The position numbers and the translations under genes are program-made. This document shows positions 47,162-57,747 of a stretch of DNA of 64,000 nucleotides, one piece after another; the first letter of the stretch is position 1, and the number at the start of each line of letters is the position of its first letter. This DNA comes from Paenilisteria riparia FSL S10-1204 (GTDB lineage Bacteria > Bacillota > Bacilli > Lactobacillales > Listeriaceae), in contig NZ_AODL01000006.1 of assembly GCF_000525995.1 (NCBI RefSeq), positions 121,204 to 185,203 on the forward strand, given 5' to 3'. A model generated the notes under the pieces. That model worked only from the letters and a program-made list of their open reading frames with translations. It made no database searches and was not told the origin of the DNA.

Positions 47162-47482
47162 TTATTTAGTTGCGTCTTTTATAACTTCACCGGATTTTTT
47201 AGCTACGCGTACTTTTTTACCGTCTTTGACTTGGTAGTTCACACGAGTTGGTTCACCAGTCTTTGGATCGATAAGCATTACGTTAGATACGTGAATCGGT
47301 GCTTCAACATTTAAAATTCCACCTTGCGGATTAATGTTCGATGGCTTTGTATGTTTTTTCACCATGTTGATTCCTTCAACAATTACGCGGTCTTTTTTAG
47401 GAAACGCAGCGATAATTTTGCCGGATTTACCTTTATCTTTACCAGTAATAACTTGTACTTTATCACCTTTTTTGACATGCAT
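47162..47482 (-). CDS. rplX: 50S ribosomal protein L24
   Basis: 106 aa from the ATG at 47482: [20 protein letters not shown] with a KOW motif, then [20 protein letters not shown]. It is an early assembly initiator of the 50S subunit. The in-frame start at 47494 would overlap the AAGGAGGTG. Confidence 0.95.
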   Translation of the reverse strand: MHVKKGDKVQVITGKDKGKSGKIIAAFPKKDRVIVEGINMVKKHTKPSNINPQGGILNVEAPIHVSNVMLIDPKTGEPTRVNYQVKDGKKVRVAKKSGEVIKDATK

Positions 47483-47520
47483 TGGGTCTAGCACCTCCTT
47501 GAGATTGAAACTAGTGTATT

Positions 47521-47916
<396 letters not shown>

Positions 47917-47966
47917 TCAGGAAATTTATTTTTCCTATTAAAACTTTTATTATTTCGGTTCATAAC

Positions 47967-48233
<267 letters not shown>

Positions 48234-48256
48234 TTAAAACCTCCTCTTGATTAATT

Positions 48257-48448
48257 TTAGGCAAGTTCTCTTTCGCGAACGATTGTTTTCATGCGAGCGA
48301 TTGCTTTGCGTACTTCACGAATACGTGCAGTGTTTTCCAATTGGCCAGTAGCTAATTGAAAGCGCAAGTTGAAAAGCTCTTCTTTTAGAGATTTTTCTTT
48401 ATCTTGAATTTCAGTAGTGGACAATTCACGGATATCAGTTGCTTTCAT
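48257..48448 (-). CDS. rpmC: 50S ribosomal protein L29
   Basis: 63 aa from the ATG at 48448: [60 protein letters not shown]. It lies near the tunnel exit. Its start overlaps the end of rplP by 14 nt. Confidence 0.96.
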   Translation of the reverse strand: MKATDIRELSTTEIQDKEKSLKEELFNLRFQLATGQLENTARIREVRKAIARMKTIVRERELA

Positions 48449-48872
48449 TTGCTTCACCACCAATTTCTTCGCGTTTCACGATTTTTGTTTTCACTGGTAA
48501 TTTGTGTGCTGCAAGACGTAATGCTTCACGCGCTACTTCTTCAGGCACACCAGCGATTTCAAACATAATTTTGCCACGTTTAACTGGGCTTACCCAACCT
48601 TCCGGAGCACCTTTACCTTTACCCATCCGAACACCAATTGGCTTAGATGTGTAAGATTTATGAGGGAAAATTTTAATCCAAACTTTACCGCCACGTTTCA
48701 TGTAACGAGTCATCGCGATACGGGCAGCTTCGATTTGACGGTTAGTGATCCATGAAGCTTCAACAGCTTGAAGACCAAATTCACCAAATGCTACTTCTGT
48801 GCCGCCTTTTGCGCGTCCACGCATGTTACCACGGAACTCACGACGGTATTTTACACGTTTTGGAACTAACAT
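48435..48872 (-). CDS. rplP: 50S ribosomal protein L16
   Basis: 145 aa: [60 protein letters not shown]. It contacts A-site tRNA. It follows rpsC by 2 nt. Confidence 0.97.
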   Translation of the reverse strand: MLVPKRVKYRREFRGNMRGRAKGGTEVAFGEFGLQAVEASWITNRQIEAARIAMTRYMKRGGKVWIKIFPHKSYTSKPIGVRMGKGKGAPEGWVSPVKRGKIMFEIAGVPEEVAREALRLAAHKLPVKTKIVKREEIGGEANESN

Positions 48873-48874
48873 TA

Positions 48875-49531
48875 TTATTTTCCTCCTTCCACATTGTTTT
48901 TCTTCGTAGGAAGGACTTCACCACGGTAGATCCAGACTTTAACGCCTAGTTTACCATAAGTTGTGTCAGCTTCTTCCCATGCGTAATCGATGTCGGCACG
49001 CAATGTATGAAGAGGAACTGTTCCTTCACTGTAGTGTTCCGCACGAGCGATATCTGCTCCACCTAAACGGCCGGAAACTTGAGTTTTAATACCTTTAGCT
49101 CCTGCACGCATTGTACGTTGGATTGCTTGTTTTTGTGCACGTCGGAAAGACACACGGTTTTCCAATTGACGAGCAATTCCTTCAGCAACCAATTTAGCGT
49201 CAAGGTCAGCTCTTTTGATTTCTACAATATTGATATGAACTCGTTTACCTGTAAGTTCATTCAGATTTTTACGTAATGATTCTACTTCAGATCCACCTTT
49301 ACCGATAACCATACCAGGTTTGGCAGTGTGGATAGTAATATTTACACGGCTAGCCGCGCGTTCGATTTCAACACGTGATACAGAAGCATCTGATAAGTTC
49401 TTCGCGATATATTCACGGATGCGTAAATCTTCATGTAAGAAGTTCGCGTATTCTTTACCAGCGTACCATTTTGAATCCCAATCACGGATTATACCGACAC
49501 GCATACCAATTGGATGTATTTTTTGACCCAC
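48875..49531 (-). CDS. rpsC: 30S ribosomal protein S3
   Basis: 218 aa: [20 protein letters not shown], a KH domain with [20 protein letters not shown], and [20 protein letters not shown]. It is part of the mRNA entry channel. Confidence 0.97.
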   Translation of the reverse strand: MGQKIHPIGMRVGIIRDWDSKWYAGKEYANFLHEDLRIREYIAKNLSDASVSRVEIERAASRVNITIHTAKPGMVIGKGGSEVESLRKNLNELTGKRVHINIVEIKRADLDAKLVAEGIARQLENRVSFRRAQKQAIQRTMRAGAKGIKTQVSGRLGGADIARAEHYSEGTVPLHTLRADIDYAWEEADTTYGKLGVKVWIYRGEVLPTKKNNVEGGK

Positions 49532-49534
49532 GAA

Positions 49535-49879
49535 TTATCCCTCCTCGATTTCAGATACCACGACTGTAATGTGGCTTGTACGTTTATTAATTGCACTTGC
49601 GCGTCCCATCGCACGTGGACGGAAACGTTTCAATGTTGGCCCTTCGTCAACGAATGCCTCAGAAATTACCAAGTTATTTACATCTAAATCATAATTATGC
49701 TCAGCGTTTGCGATTGCTGATTTTAAAACTTTTTCGATGATTGGAGAAGCTGCTTTTGGTGTAAGTTTCAAAATAGCAACGGCTTCACCGACTTGCTTAC
49801 CACGAACTAGATCCATTACGAGTCTAGCTTTACGAGGAGCAATACGAACAGTTTTTGCAACGGCTTTTGCAGTTGTCAT
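49535..49879 (-). CDS. rplV: 50S ribosomal protein L22
   Basis: 114 aa: [60 protein letters not shown]. Its hairpin lines the exit tunnel at the macrolide site. The start at 49879 makes it a few residues shorter than some homologues. Confidence 0.95.
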   Translation of the reverse strand: MTTAKAVAKTVRIAPRKARLVMDLVRGKQVGEAVAILKLTPKAASPIIEKVLKSAIANAEHNYDLDVNNLVISEAFVDEGPTLKRFRPRAMGRASAINKRTSHITVVVSEIEEG

Positions 49880-49898
49880 CAGGATATCCTCCTCTCAA

Positions 49899-50177
49899 TT
49901 AGCGTCTAGTTTTTTTATCGTCGCCCGCGTGACCACGGTACGTACGAGTTGGTGCGAATTCACCTAATTTATGTCCAACCATATCTTCTTGGATATAGAC
50001 TGGAACGTGTTTGCGTCCATCATATACAGCAATTGTTTGACCAACAAATACTGGGAAAATCGTTGAACGACGAGACCAAGTTTTGATAACTTGTTTCTTC
50101 TCGCTTGCATCAGCTGCTTCAACTTTCTTCATCAAATGATCATCTACAAAAGGTCCTTTTTTCAAGCTACGACCCAT
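49899..50177 (-). CDS. rpsS: 30S ribosomal protein S19
   Basis: 92 aa: [60 protein letters not shown]. It sits in the 30S head with S13. Confidence 0.97.
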   Translation of the reverse strand: MGRSLKKGPFVDDHLMKKVEAADASEKKQVIKTWSRRSTIFPVFVGQTIAVYDGRKHVPVYIQEDMVGHKLGEFAPTRTYRGHAGDDKKTRR

Positions 50178-50267
50178 GTCGGAACCTCCCTTCGCATAGT
50201 CAGGAATCGGTAAGCCAACGCTTGCCCGTTCCTGCTACCTATAAATTCGTTAAAATGACAAACCCGA

Positions 50268-51101
50268 TTATTTCTTCTTACGACGACGTACGATAAATTT
50301 ATCGGAGTTATTGTTTTTCTTACGAGTTTTGTAACCAAGTGTTGGTTTGCCCCAAGGAGACATTGGTGATTTACGTCCGATTGGTGCTTTACCTTCACCA
50401 CCACCGTGTGGGTGATCGTTAGGGTTCATGACAGATCCACGAACTGTTGGGCGTTTACCCATCCAACGTGAACGGCCTGCTTTACCAATGTTGATAAGTT
50501 CGTGTTGCTCGTTACCAACTTGGCCGATAGTAGCACGACAAGTAGCAAGAATCATGCGAACCTCACCAGAGTTAAGACGGATTAATACGTATTTGCCTTC
50601 TTTACCAAGTACTTGCGCGCTTGTTCCAGCAGAACGTACTAATTGTCCACCTTTACCAGGTTTCATTTCGATATTGTGGATAACTGTACCCACTGGAATA
50701 TCTTTAAGTTCTAGCGCGTTACCAACTTTGATATCCGCTTCTGAACCTGAATAAATTGTTTGGCCTACTTCTAAGCCTTTCGCTGCGATGATGTAGCGTT
50801 TTTCTCCATCAACGTAGTGAATTAATGCGATGTTAGCAGAACGGTTCGGATCATATTCGATCGTAGCAACGCGTCCTGGAATACCATCTTTATTACGTTT
50901 AAAATCGATCACGCGGTATTGACGTTTGTGTCCTCCACCGTGATGACGAACAGTTAACTTACCTTGGTTATTACGACCAGCCTTCTTTTTCAGAGGACGT
51001 AGTAAAGATTTTTCTGGAGTACTTGTAGTAATCTCAGCGAAATCTGAACTCGTCATGTGACGACGGCCGTTTGTGGTAGGTTTATACTTTTTAATCGCCA
51101 T
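50268..51101 (-). CDS. rplB: 50S ribosomal protein L2
   Basis: 277 aa: [40 protein letters not shown], and [20 protein letters not shown] with the conserved histidine near the peptidyl transferase centre. A core assembly protein. Confidence 0.98.
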   Translation of the reverse strand: MAIKKYKPTTNGRRHMTSSDFAEITTSTPEKSLLRPLKKKAGRNNQGKLTVRHHGGGHKRQYRVIDFKRNKDGIPGRVATIEYDPNRSANIALIHYVDGEKRYIIAAKGLEVGQTIYSGSEADIKVGNALELKDIPVGTVIHNIEMKPGKGGQLVRSAGTSAQVLGKEGKYVLIRLNSGEVRMILATCRATIGQVGNEQHELINIGKAGRSRWMGKRPTVRGSVMNPNDHPHGGGEGKAPIGRKSPMSPWGKPTLGYKTRKKNNNSDKFIVRRRKKK

Positions 51102-51138
51102 TGTATTCCCTCCTCTATTAGTTCAATTCATGGAAGTA

Positions 51139-51423
51139 TTAAACTTCGAAAAATTGGATTTCTTTGCTATCAGCTGTCAAAGTAACGATAGCTTTACGAC
51201 GCTTGTTTGTATAGCCAGCGTAACGGCCCATACGTTTTAATTTACCTTTGTAGTTCATTACGTTTACTTTCGCAACTTTTACTTCGAAGATTTCTTCGAT
51301 AGCTTTTTTAACGTGCGTTTTAGTAGCGCGTGTATCAACTTCAAATGTATATTTCTTGTCATCTAGAACACTAGTTGATTGCTCAGTGATAATTGGGCGC
51401 TTAATGATGTCGCGTGCATCCAT
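51139..51423 (-). CDS. rplW: 50S ribosomal protein L23
   Basis: 94 aa: [40 protein letters not shown]. It lies at the tunnel exit and docks trigger factor and SRP. The start overlaps the end of rplD. Confidence 0.96.
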   Translation of the reverse strand: MDARDIIKRPIITEQSTSVLDDKKYTFEVDTRATKTHVKKAIEEIFEVKVAKVNVMNYKGKLKRMGRYAGYTNKRRKAIVTLTADSKEIQFFEV

Positions 51424-52046
51424 TATGCAAGCACCTCCTCTACTTGTTCAAGAGCTGCTTTAGTGATAATTAGCTTATCATGTTTAGCAACGTCTAGTAC
51501 TGAGATACTTTGAGCTGGAATAACTTTAATGCCTTGTAAGTTACGTGCAGATAGTTCTACATTTTCACTTCCATCGGCTACTACTACCAATGCTTTTGTA
51601 TCTACAGAGATATTTTTAAGGAAAGCCGTGAATTCTTTAGTCTTAGGAGCTGCGAAAGTTAAACCTTCTAATACTACTAAGCTTTCTTCTTTTACTTTAG
51701 AAGAAAGGATCGATTTGATCGCTAAACGACGAACTTTCTTAGGTAATTTGTAAGCATAGCTACGTGGTGTTGGACCGAATACGATACCACCTCCACGCCA
51801 TTGTGGGGAACGAATCGAACCTTGACGGGCACGACCTGTACCTTTTTGACGCCATGGTTTACGTCCACCGCCGCGTACTTCTGAGCGGCCTTTTACTTTA
51901 TGAGTTCCTTGACGTAAGGAAGCTCGTTGACTCAAAATTACATCAACAACCACTTTTTCATTTGGTTCAATACCGAAAATAGTATCGTTAAGTGTAATTT
52001 CGCCAGCATTTGTTCCATCTTGTTTCAATAAAGCTACGTTGGGCAT
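51423..52046 (-). CDS. rplD: 50S ribosomal protein L4
   Basis: 207 aa: [60 protein letters not shown]. Its extended loop lines the exit tunnel. Confidence 0.97.
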   Translation of the reverse strand: MPNVALLKQDGTNAGEITLNDTIFGIEPNEKVVVDVILSQRASLRQGTHKVKGRSEVRGGGRKPWRQKGTGRARQGSIRSPQWRGGGIVFGPTPRSYAYKLPKKVRRLAIKSILSSKVKEESLVVLEGLTFAAPKTKEFTAFLKNISVDTKALVVVADGSENVELSARNLQGIKVIPAQSISVLDVAKHDKLIITKAALEQVEEVLA

Positions 52047-52070
52047 TTGTTAGTCCTCCTTTCCAATAAA

Positions 52071-52700
52071 TTATCTTGATTTGTTTGCTGTTTTGATTTG
52101 GATCAACGCTTTTTTAGCTCCTGGTACGTTACCTTTAACTAAAAGAACATTTTTCTCTACGTCTACTTTGACGATTTCTAGGTTTTGGATAGTGATTTGA
52201 TCTCCACCCATACGACCTGGAAGTAATTTATTTTTGAATACACGGTTAGGCGCTACAGGACCCATTGAACCCGGGCGACGATGGTAACGAGATCCATGGG
52301 CCATTGGTCCACGAGATTGTCCGTGGCGTTTAATAACACCTTGGAATCCTTTACCTTTTGATACGCCTGTCGCGTCGACGATGTCACCTTCTGCGAATAC
52401 GTCTACTTTAATTTCTCCACCAATTTCATACTCGTCTAAGTTTACATCGCGTAATTCGCGAATGAAGCGCTTAGGAGTAGTATTGGCTTTTTCTACATGA
52501 CCTTTTTCGGGTTTGTTTGACAACTTTTCGCGTTTATCCTCGAAACCGATTTGAATTGCTTCATATCCGTCTGTTTCAACAGTTTTCTTTTGAAGTACTA
52601 CGTTAGCACCTGCTTCGATTACTGTTACTGGAATAAGTTCGCCGTTTTCTGTGAAAACTTGTGTCATCCCTACTTTTCTACCTAAGATTCCTTTGGTCAT
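52071..52700 (-). CDS. rplC: 50S ribosomal protein L3
   Basis: 209 aa: [60 protein letters not shown]. It reaches toward the peptidyl transferase centre. Confidence 0.97.
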   Translation of the reverse strand: MTKGILGRKVGMTQVFTENGELIPVTVIEAGANVVLQKKTVETDGYEAIQIGFEDKREKLSNKPEKGHVEKANTTPKRFIRELRDVNLDEYEIGGEIKVDVFAEGDIVDATGVSKGKGFQGVIKRHGQSRGPMAHGSRYHRRPGSMGPVAPNRVFKNKLLPGRMGGDQITIQNLEIVKVDVEKNVLLVKGNVPGAKKALIQIKTANKSR

Positions 52701-52805
52701 GAGTCACACCTCCTGTTATTTTTGGATTTGGTTTAGCTTACTCGAGATTTTCGAATTATAAGCTAGATATGCATGCGAACATTTCGCGAGCATGTAATTC
52801 TTTAT

Positions 52806-53425
<620 letters not shown>

Positions 53426-54226
53426 TTAAGAAATTCTCAGCGTTACTAAGCCTACTGTCAAAGCTACTAAGACAAACCCAGCGACTAAATCACACCAGTG
53501 CCATTGTAGGATGCGAAATCGGGTTCTTTTTTTGTCGCCTTGATATCCGCGGGCTTCCATTGCGTCCGCAAGATCTTCTGCACGATTGAAAGAGCTTACG
53601 AATAACGGGATGAAAATCGGAACAACGACTTTCATTTGTTCAAACAAGTTCCCTTCACCAAATTCTACGCCACGGGCTCGCTGGGCTTTCATTATTTTAT
53701 CGGTTTCCTCCATTAAAGTTGGTATGAAGCGTAGGGCTACCGAAATCATAAGCGCGATGTCTTGTACTGGCATTTTTAGAACTTTGAATGGCCTTAGTAT
53801 GTATGCGATGGCGTCTGTCAGGTCCATAGGAGTCGTTGTAAGCGTGATTACTGTAGAAATGAAGATAATCAGCACGAACCGAATGAACACGTAAATACCG
53901 TTGATTAAGCCAAACGAAGAGATAGCGAAAGGCCCCCAACTAAAAAAGATTGTGCCGCCACTTGTGAATAGCATTTGCAAAACTACCGTGAACAAAATTA
54001 GCCAAATCAATGGTTTCACGCCTTTTATGAAAAAACGATAGGAAATACCTGTAAACGCGATAACTGCAAAAGTGAACAAAGTTAGTAGTGCATAGGTTTG
54101 CCAATTATTCGCCAAGAACAGAATACCGATAAAGTAAAAACCGGCAATCAATTTTGTTCTGGCGTCTAAATGATGAATAAGGGATTCCCCAGGCATGAAA
54201 CGCCCAAATATTAATTTATCAATCAT
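53426..54226 (-). CDS. fmnA: EcfT/CbiQ-like energy-coupling factor transmembrane protein of the EET locus
   Basis: A 266-aa protein with five or six transmembrane segments and the EcfT coupling motifs (two Ala-Arg-Gly sites): MKAQRARGVEFGEG and ADAMEARGYQG. In Listeria the EcfT homologue in the EET locus (FmnA) is reported to work with RibU in moving flavin out for covalent FMN attachment to surface proteins. That role is taken from the family and the neighbours dmkA, fmnB and pplA. GGGATTTTCCG-type spacing before the ATG is weak but acceptable. Confidence 0.82.
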   Translation of the reverse strand: MIDKLIFGRFMPGESLIHHLDARTKLIAGFYFIGILFLANNWQTYALLTLFTFAVIAFTGISYRFFIKGVKPLIWLILFTVVLQMLFTSGGTIFFSWGPFAISSFGLINGIYVFIRFVLIIFISTVITLTTTPMDLTDAIAYILRPFKVLKMPVQDIALMISVALRFIPTLMEETDKIMKAQRARGVEFGEGNLFEQMKVVVPIFIPLFVSSFNRAEDLADAMEARGYQGDKKRTRFRILQWHWCDLVAGFVLVALTVGLVTLRIS

Positions 54227-54260
54227 CGGAAAATCCCCTTTCTTCTATATAAATAAATTT

Positions 54261-55217
54261 TTATACGTATTCCAAGATTAAGCTTGCTGCCAAGAAAACA
54301 ACAATCGCACTATTCGTCACCACAAAGTTCTTGATGGAGATGACGAATGTTTTAGCTTTGACTTGCTCGGCGTTGAATTTCTGTAAATTTTTGAATACCG
54401 GAATAACTGCGATGAGGGTTAATAGCATAATCGGGCTTAGGAATCCGATGGCTACAGAGACAATAATTGCCACAAACGAGCCATAATATAGCGCATTAAA
54501 CAAGATTACAGCGTATTTCTTACCAATGTAGTACGGCAACGTGTAACGATGATTCCGAATATCTTCATCCAGATCGCATATATTGTTTGCTAGCATGATG
54601 TTCGCGATTGTAAAAATGCATGGCAATGAAATAATAATAATCCGGATAACTTCTATCAAATTCACTTTCACACTAACCCATTCACCTGACCAAATCAAGT
54701 TTGCAATTCCAGCGTCATATGCATTCACATAAATCGCTAGAAAAACAATGCCAAACCCCATCGTCACGCCTGAAAAAATTTCACCTAATGGCATGCGCGA
54801 CAACGGAACTGGACCAAACGTATACAGAATCCCAATACAAAAACAGATAAACCCAACTAGCAACACTAGCAAATCTGTTTCAAAGACAAGCCAAACGCCC
54901 AAACCCGTCGCAATGAAAAACATAGTGAAAATCGTCGCGATGACTACTTTTTCAGGTATTTGCTCTTGTCCAATGACATTGCTCGTCGTTCGGTAATCGT
55001 AGTCATGATTGTTCGTTGCTTTTCGGTAATCCATATAATTATTAATTGCTGTTGTTGTTAAATCGAATATCAACATCGAACCAAAGAAAATTAATGTGTT
55101 CTTCCAATTAAATAAGTCATACTGATAAACTGCAAATAACGTACCAATAATAAAAGGAAAAACGCTGGCAATCTTCGTTTGGATTTCTACCAATTTTAAA
55201 AATGCTGGTATCGACAC
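54261..55217 (-). CDS. dmkA: MenA/UbiA-type prenyltransferase for the EET demethylmenaquinone
   Basis: A 318-aa integral membrane prenyltransferase. The two Asp-rich motifs are NNYMDYRKATNNHDYDY (about residue 65) and NNICDLDEDIRNHRYTLPYY (about 205). It attaches a polyprenyl chain to dihydroxynaphthoate, giving the demethylmenaquinone used by the EET chain. A second, housekeeping menA is expected elsewhere. It lies between fmnA and fmnB. Confidence 0.88.
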   Translation of the reverse strand: MSIPAFLKLVEIQTKIASVFPFIIGTLFAVYQYDLFNWKNTLIFFGSMLIFDLTTTAINNYMDYRKATNNHDYDYRTTSNVIGQEQIPEKVVIATIFTMFFIATGLGVWLVFETDLLVLLVGFICFCIGILYTFGPVPLSRMPLGEIFSGVTMGFGIVFLAIYVNAYDAGIANLIWSGEWVSVKVNLIEVIRIIIISLPCIFTIANIMLANNICDLDEDIRNHRYTLPYYIGKKYAVILFNALYYGSFVAIIVSVAIGFLSPIMLLTLIAVIPVFKNLQKFNAEQVKAKTFVISIKNFVVTNSAIVVFLAASLILEYV

Positions 55218-55231
55218 GTTTTACACTCCCT

Positions 55232-56314
55232 TTAGTTCGCCATTTGGAAATTATCATCTGTTAGCTTGAACTTACCTTTCAAACCAGATGTAATGTACAC
55301 TTTCTTTTCCTTACTTACAAAAATCGCTTCTACGCCTTTATATGTTTCGATGAACGCCATACCACCTTGAATGCCCTTGGAGAATGTTGCTGTGGAAAGG
55401 CCGTCGCCATCAATGGACTTCTTAGAAATGATAGAAACGCCTGCAATGTCATTGTTGAATGGATAGCCTGTTTTAGGGTCTAAGATGTGGTGGTATTTAA
55501 CGCCATCTACTTCTAAGTAACGTTCATAAATACCGGATGTAACAATCGATTTATTTGCTTCAGGAATCGTGCCAATGACTGTTCCGCGCGATTCAAATGG
55601 ATCTTGAATACCTACTACCCAATCACCGCCTTTTGGACTGTCACCTTTCACGATGATGTTTCCGCCAAGGTCAATAATAGCTGTAGTTACACCATTTGCA
55701 TCTAGCACTTTTTCTACTTCGTCTGCAATGTAACCTTTTGCGATAGCACCAAGATCGAGTTCCATGCCTTTTTCTTCGAGATATACTGTTTTATCTGTGT
55801 CATTCATTTTTACTTTTTTGTAGTCAATTAGGGGTAATTTAGCGTCGATTTCTGCTTGGCTTGGTTTACGTGCATCGTCAAAACCGATATGCCAAAGCGA
55901 AGTTAGCGGGCCAATTGTAATGTCAAAGCTACCACCTGAGCTTGCACTATATTTCAAGCCCTCTTGTATCAGATAGTACACATCATCACTTACTTTTACT
56001 GGTTTTTCACCCGCTGCTAAATTTACTTTGTCTACTTCTGATGTTTTACCGCTGTCACTCGTTGTGATTTGCTTGTCTAATTCTTTGATTCGGTCAAACG
56101 CTTTGAGAAGAACATCCTCTTTGCCTTTGTCGTAGATTTTAATAACATTGACTGTCCCCATTAAGAAGTCTGTTTTTGTGTATGGTTGGGAGAGTAGTAC
56201 TGGATCAGAATCTTTAGGTGTCTCACTCTTTTTAGCGGACGTATCATCGTTACCACAAGCAGTGACAACAACCGCCACGATTAGTAGTAGAAATAACGTA
56301 TAGAATTTCTTCAT
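55232..56314 (-). CDS. fmnB: FMN transferase lipoprotein (ApbE family)
   Basis: A 360-aa lipoprotein: MKKFYTLFLLLIVAVVVTAC with lipobox VTAC, then the ApbE flavin-transferase domain (TDFLMGTVNVIKIYDK, SGGSFDITIGPLTSLWHIGF, LGAIAKGYIADEVEKVL, HHILDPKTGYPFNNDI). It transfers FMN from FAD to threonines of target proteins outside the membrane, here PplA. The ATG at 56314 follows GAAAGGTGC. Confidence 0.92.
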   Translation of the reverse strand: MKKFYTLFLLLIVAVVVTACGNDDTSAKKSETPKDSDPVLLSQPYTKTDFLMGTVNVIKIYDKGKEDVLLKAFDRIKELDKQITTSDSGKTSEVDKVNLAAGEKPVKVSDDVYYLIQEGLKYSASSGGSFDITIGPLTSLWHIGFDDARKPSQAEIDAKLPLIDYKKVKMNDTDKTVYLEEKGMELDLGAIAKGYIADEVEKVLDANGVTTAIIDLGGNIIVKGDSPKGGDWVVGIQDPFESRGTVIGTIPEANKSIVTSGIYERYLEVDGVKYHHILDPKTGYPFNNDIAGVSIISKKSIDGDGLSTATFSKGIQGGMAFIETYKGVEAIFVSKEKKVYITSGLKGKFKLTDDNFQMAN

Positions 56315-56400
56315 TTTAGTTGCACCTTTCGAATTGGGATTCATTTTTGAAATCGTATGATTGCTACTTTAATGTATCGGTGATTGCTTGCTTTGTCAAC

Positions 56401-56436
56401 AAAAAGGAGCCCCAGAGTTTTCGCTCTGAAGCCCTT
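56401..56436 (-). terminator. Attenuating terminator between pplA and fmnB
   Basis: On the minus strand GGGCTTCAGAG pairs with CTCTGGGGCTC (with G-U pairs) around a short loop, followed by CTTTTTG. Partial readthrough would give more pplA than fmnB mRNA. Confidence 0.6.
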
Positions 56437-56458
56437 GATTTGTTGTAAGCTTATTTAC

Positions 56459-57355
56459 TTATTCTTCCTCTACTTTGTTGTAAACTTTAATCATATCTGT
56501 GTTACCAGATTGAGCTGCATTGTAAAGTTGTGCTGCATATGTTTTGAACATGTTGGAAGAGTTTGTTGCGCCTGTAACTACTGCTACATCGCCTGGGTTT
56601 TGTTTGTCAACAAGAGCTTTGTTTAATGCTGGGATGTATTCTTGTGGACCAACACCAGTTTTGTCTTTCATGTTTTTCTCGTAGTCCGCGTCATCTGTTT
56701 TCTTCTTGCCATCTTTGTCTACGTAGTTGTAGTCAGATGTCGTGATTTTACCATCTTTGACTTCCATACTGAATACTGCACGGTAGCCATGTGAGTAGTT
56801 TTGTTCTTCTAAAGAATATTTACCGTCTTCTAATTTAGCACCATTGTTGATCTCGATAGTATTTGTGTCTGCGCGTTGTGCTGCTTGAATTAATTGGTTC
56901 GCATAATTGATGAAAGCATCAGAAGAGTGAGTTGCTCCCGTTACTACTTGAACTTCTGTTGCTGCTTGCTTATCAACCAATGATTTGTTTAGCGCTGGGA
57001 TGTATTCTTGCGGACCTGTACCTACTTTAGCTTTCATATTCTTCTCGTAGTCAGCATCGTCTGTTTTTAATTTACCGTCTTTGTCTACGTAGTTGTAGTC
57101 AGATTCAGTGATTTTACCATCTTTAACGTCGATTGAGAATTTAGCTTTCCAGCCGTTGTCATCGAAGTTCTTTTCTTCTAATTTGTAAGTACCATCTGTC
57201 ATTGTACCATCTGTTTTAGCTTCTGTTTTCTTTGTATCTGACTGTTTAGTATCGCTAGACTTGCTATCGCTACTATTATCATTCCCACATGCTACTAACA
57301 ACATGCTTGACGCCATTACAGCTGTCAAAGCCATTACCAACTTTTTCTTCTTCAT
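56459..57355 (-). CDS. pplA: Flavinylated electron-transfer lipoprotein and pheromone precursor PplA
   Basis: A 298-aa lipoprotein with signal peptide MKKKKLVMALTAVMASSMLL then VACG lipobox, a Ser/Lys/Asp-rich linker, and two repeated FMN-binding domains (each starting DGxYxLEExNx and ending in the flavinylation motif: VVTGATHSSDAF and VVTGATNSSNMF). FMN would be attached to the Thr of TGAT. In L. monocytogenes PplA is the terminal EET flavoprotein, and its signal peptide is processed to the pPplA peptide pheromone. GGTGGGAGC precedes the ATG at 57355. Confidence 0.93.
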   Translation of the reverse strand: MKKKKLVMALTAVMASSMLLVACGNDNSSDSKSSDTKQSDTKKTEAKTDGTMTDGTYKLEEKNFDDNGWKAKFSIDVKDGKITESDYNYVDKDGKLKTDDADYEKNMKAKVGTGPQEYIPALNKSLVDKQAATEVQVVTGATHSSDAFINYANQLIQAAQRADTNTIEINNGAKLEDGKYSLEEQNYSHGYRAVFSMEVKDGKITTSDYNYVDKDGKKKTDDADYEKNMKDKTGVGPQEYIPALNKALVDKQNPGDVAVVTGATNSSNMFKTYAAQLYNAAQSGNTDMIKVYNKVEEE

Positions 57356-57445
57356 AAAATTAGCTCCCACCTTTTAAAATATTACTTGTGATAACATGAA
57401 CAATAAAAGTCGCATAAAATCACAAGCTCACCTTAATTCCACTTA

Positions 57446-57474
57446 AATATAACATTATTGTCTCAATTTGTCTA
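57446..57474 (-). promoter_or_regulatory. pplA promoter
   Basis: Minus strand: TAGACA (57469-57474), 17-bp spacer, TATATT (57446-57451). The palindrome TTAGTATACTA lies immediately upstream of the -35. Confidence 0.6.
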
Positions 57475-57660
57475 CACTTAGTATACTAGATTCAAAAACT
57501 AATAATCTCAGAAAGCGATTACTTGATTATTTTCCCGTATTATATTTCAATTTTTTTGACACATATCGAGCTTGTTGTGGCGCCGTGCTTTCTGTTCGAA
57601 TTTGCGTTTGTTTCTTGTTTTTTACGGGTAAAGACCCCTAGACAGTGTTTGTTCTATCTG

Positions 57661-57688
57661 TTAAACTATGATAGGTTATTACTATAAT
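57661..57688 (+). promoter_or_regulatory. ndh2 promoter (probable)
   Basis: TTAAAC (57661-57666), 16-bp spacer, TATAAT (57683-57688). Good -10, modest -35. Confidence 0.5.
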
Positions 57689-57747
57689 TTTTAGTAAGAG
57701 GACTTATAATTTTTTGTGAATATACTTACAAGGAGTTGAGAAAGCAT

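Larger units (their letters stand above)
57356..57747. other. Divergent promoter region pplA / ndh2
   Basis: It holds a pplA promoter (57446-57474), the palindrome core TAGTATACTA (57479-57488), and a plus-strand TATAAT (57683-57688) with TTAAAC 16 bp upstream as a likely ndh2 promoter. No protein gene seen. Confidence 0.6.
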
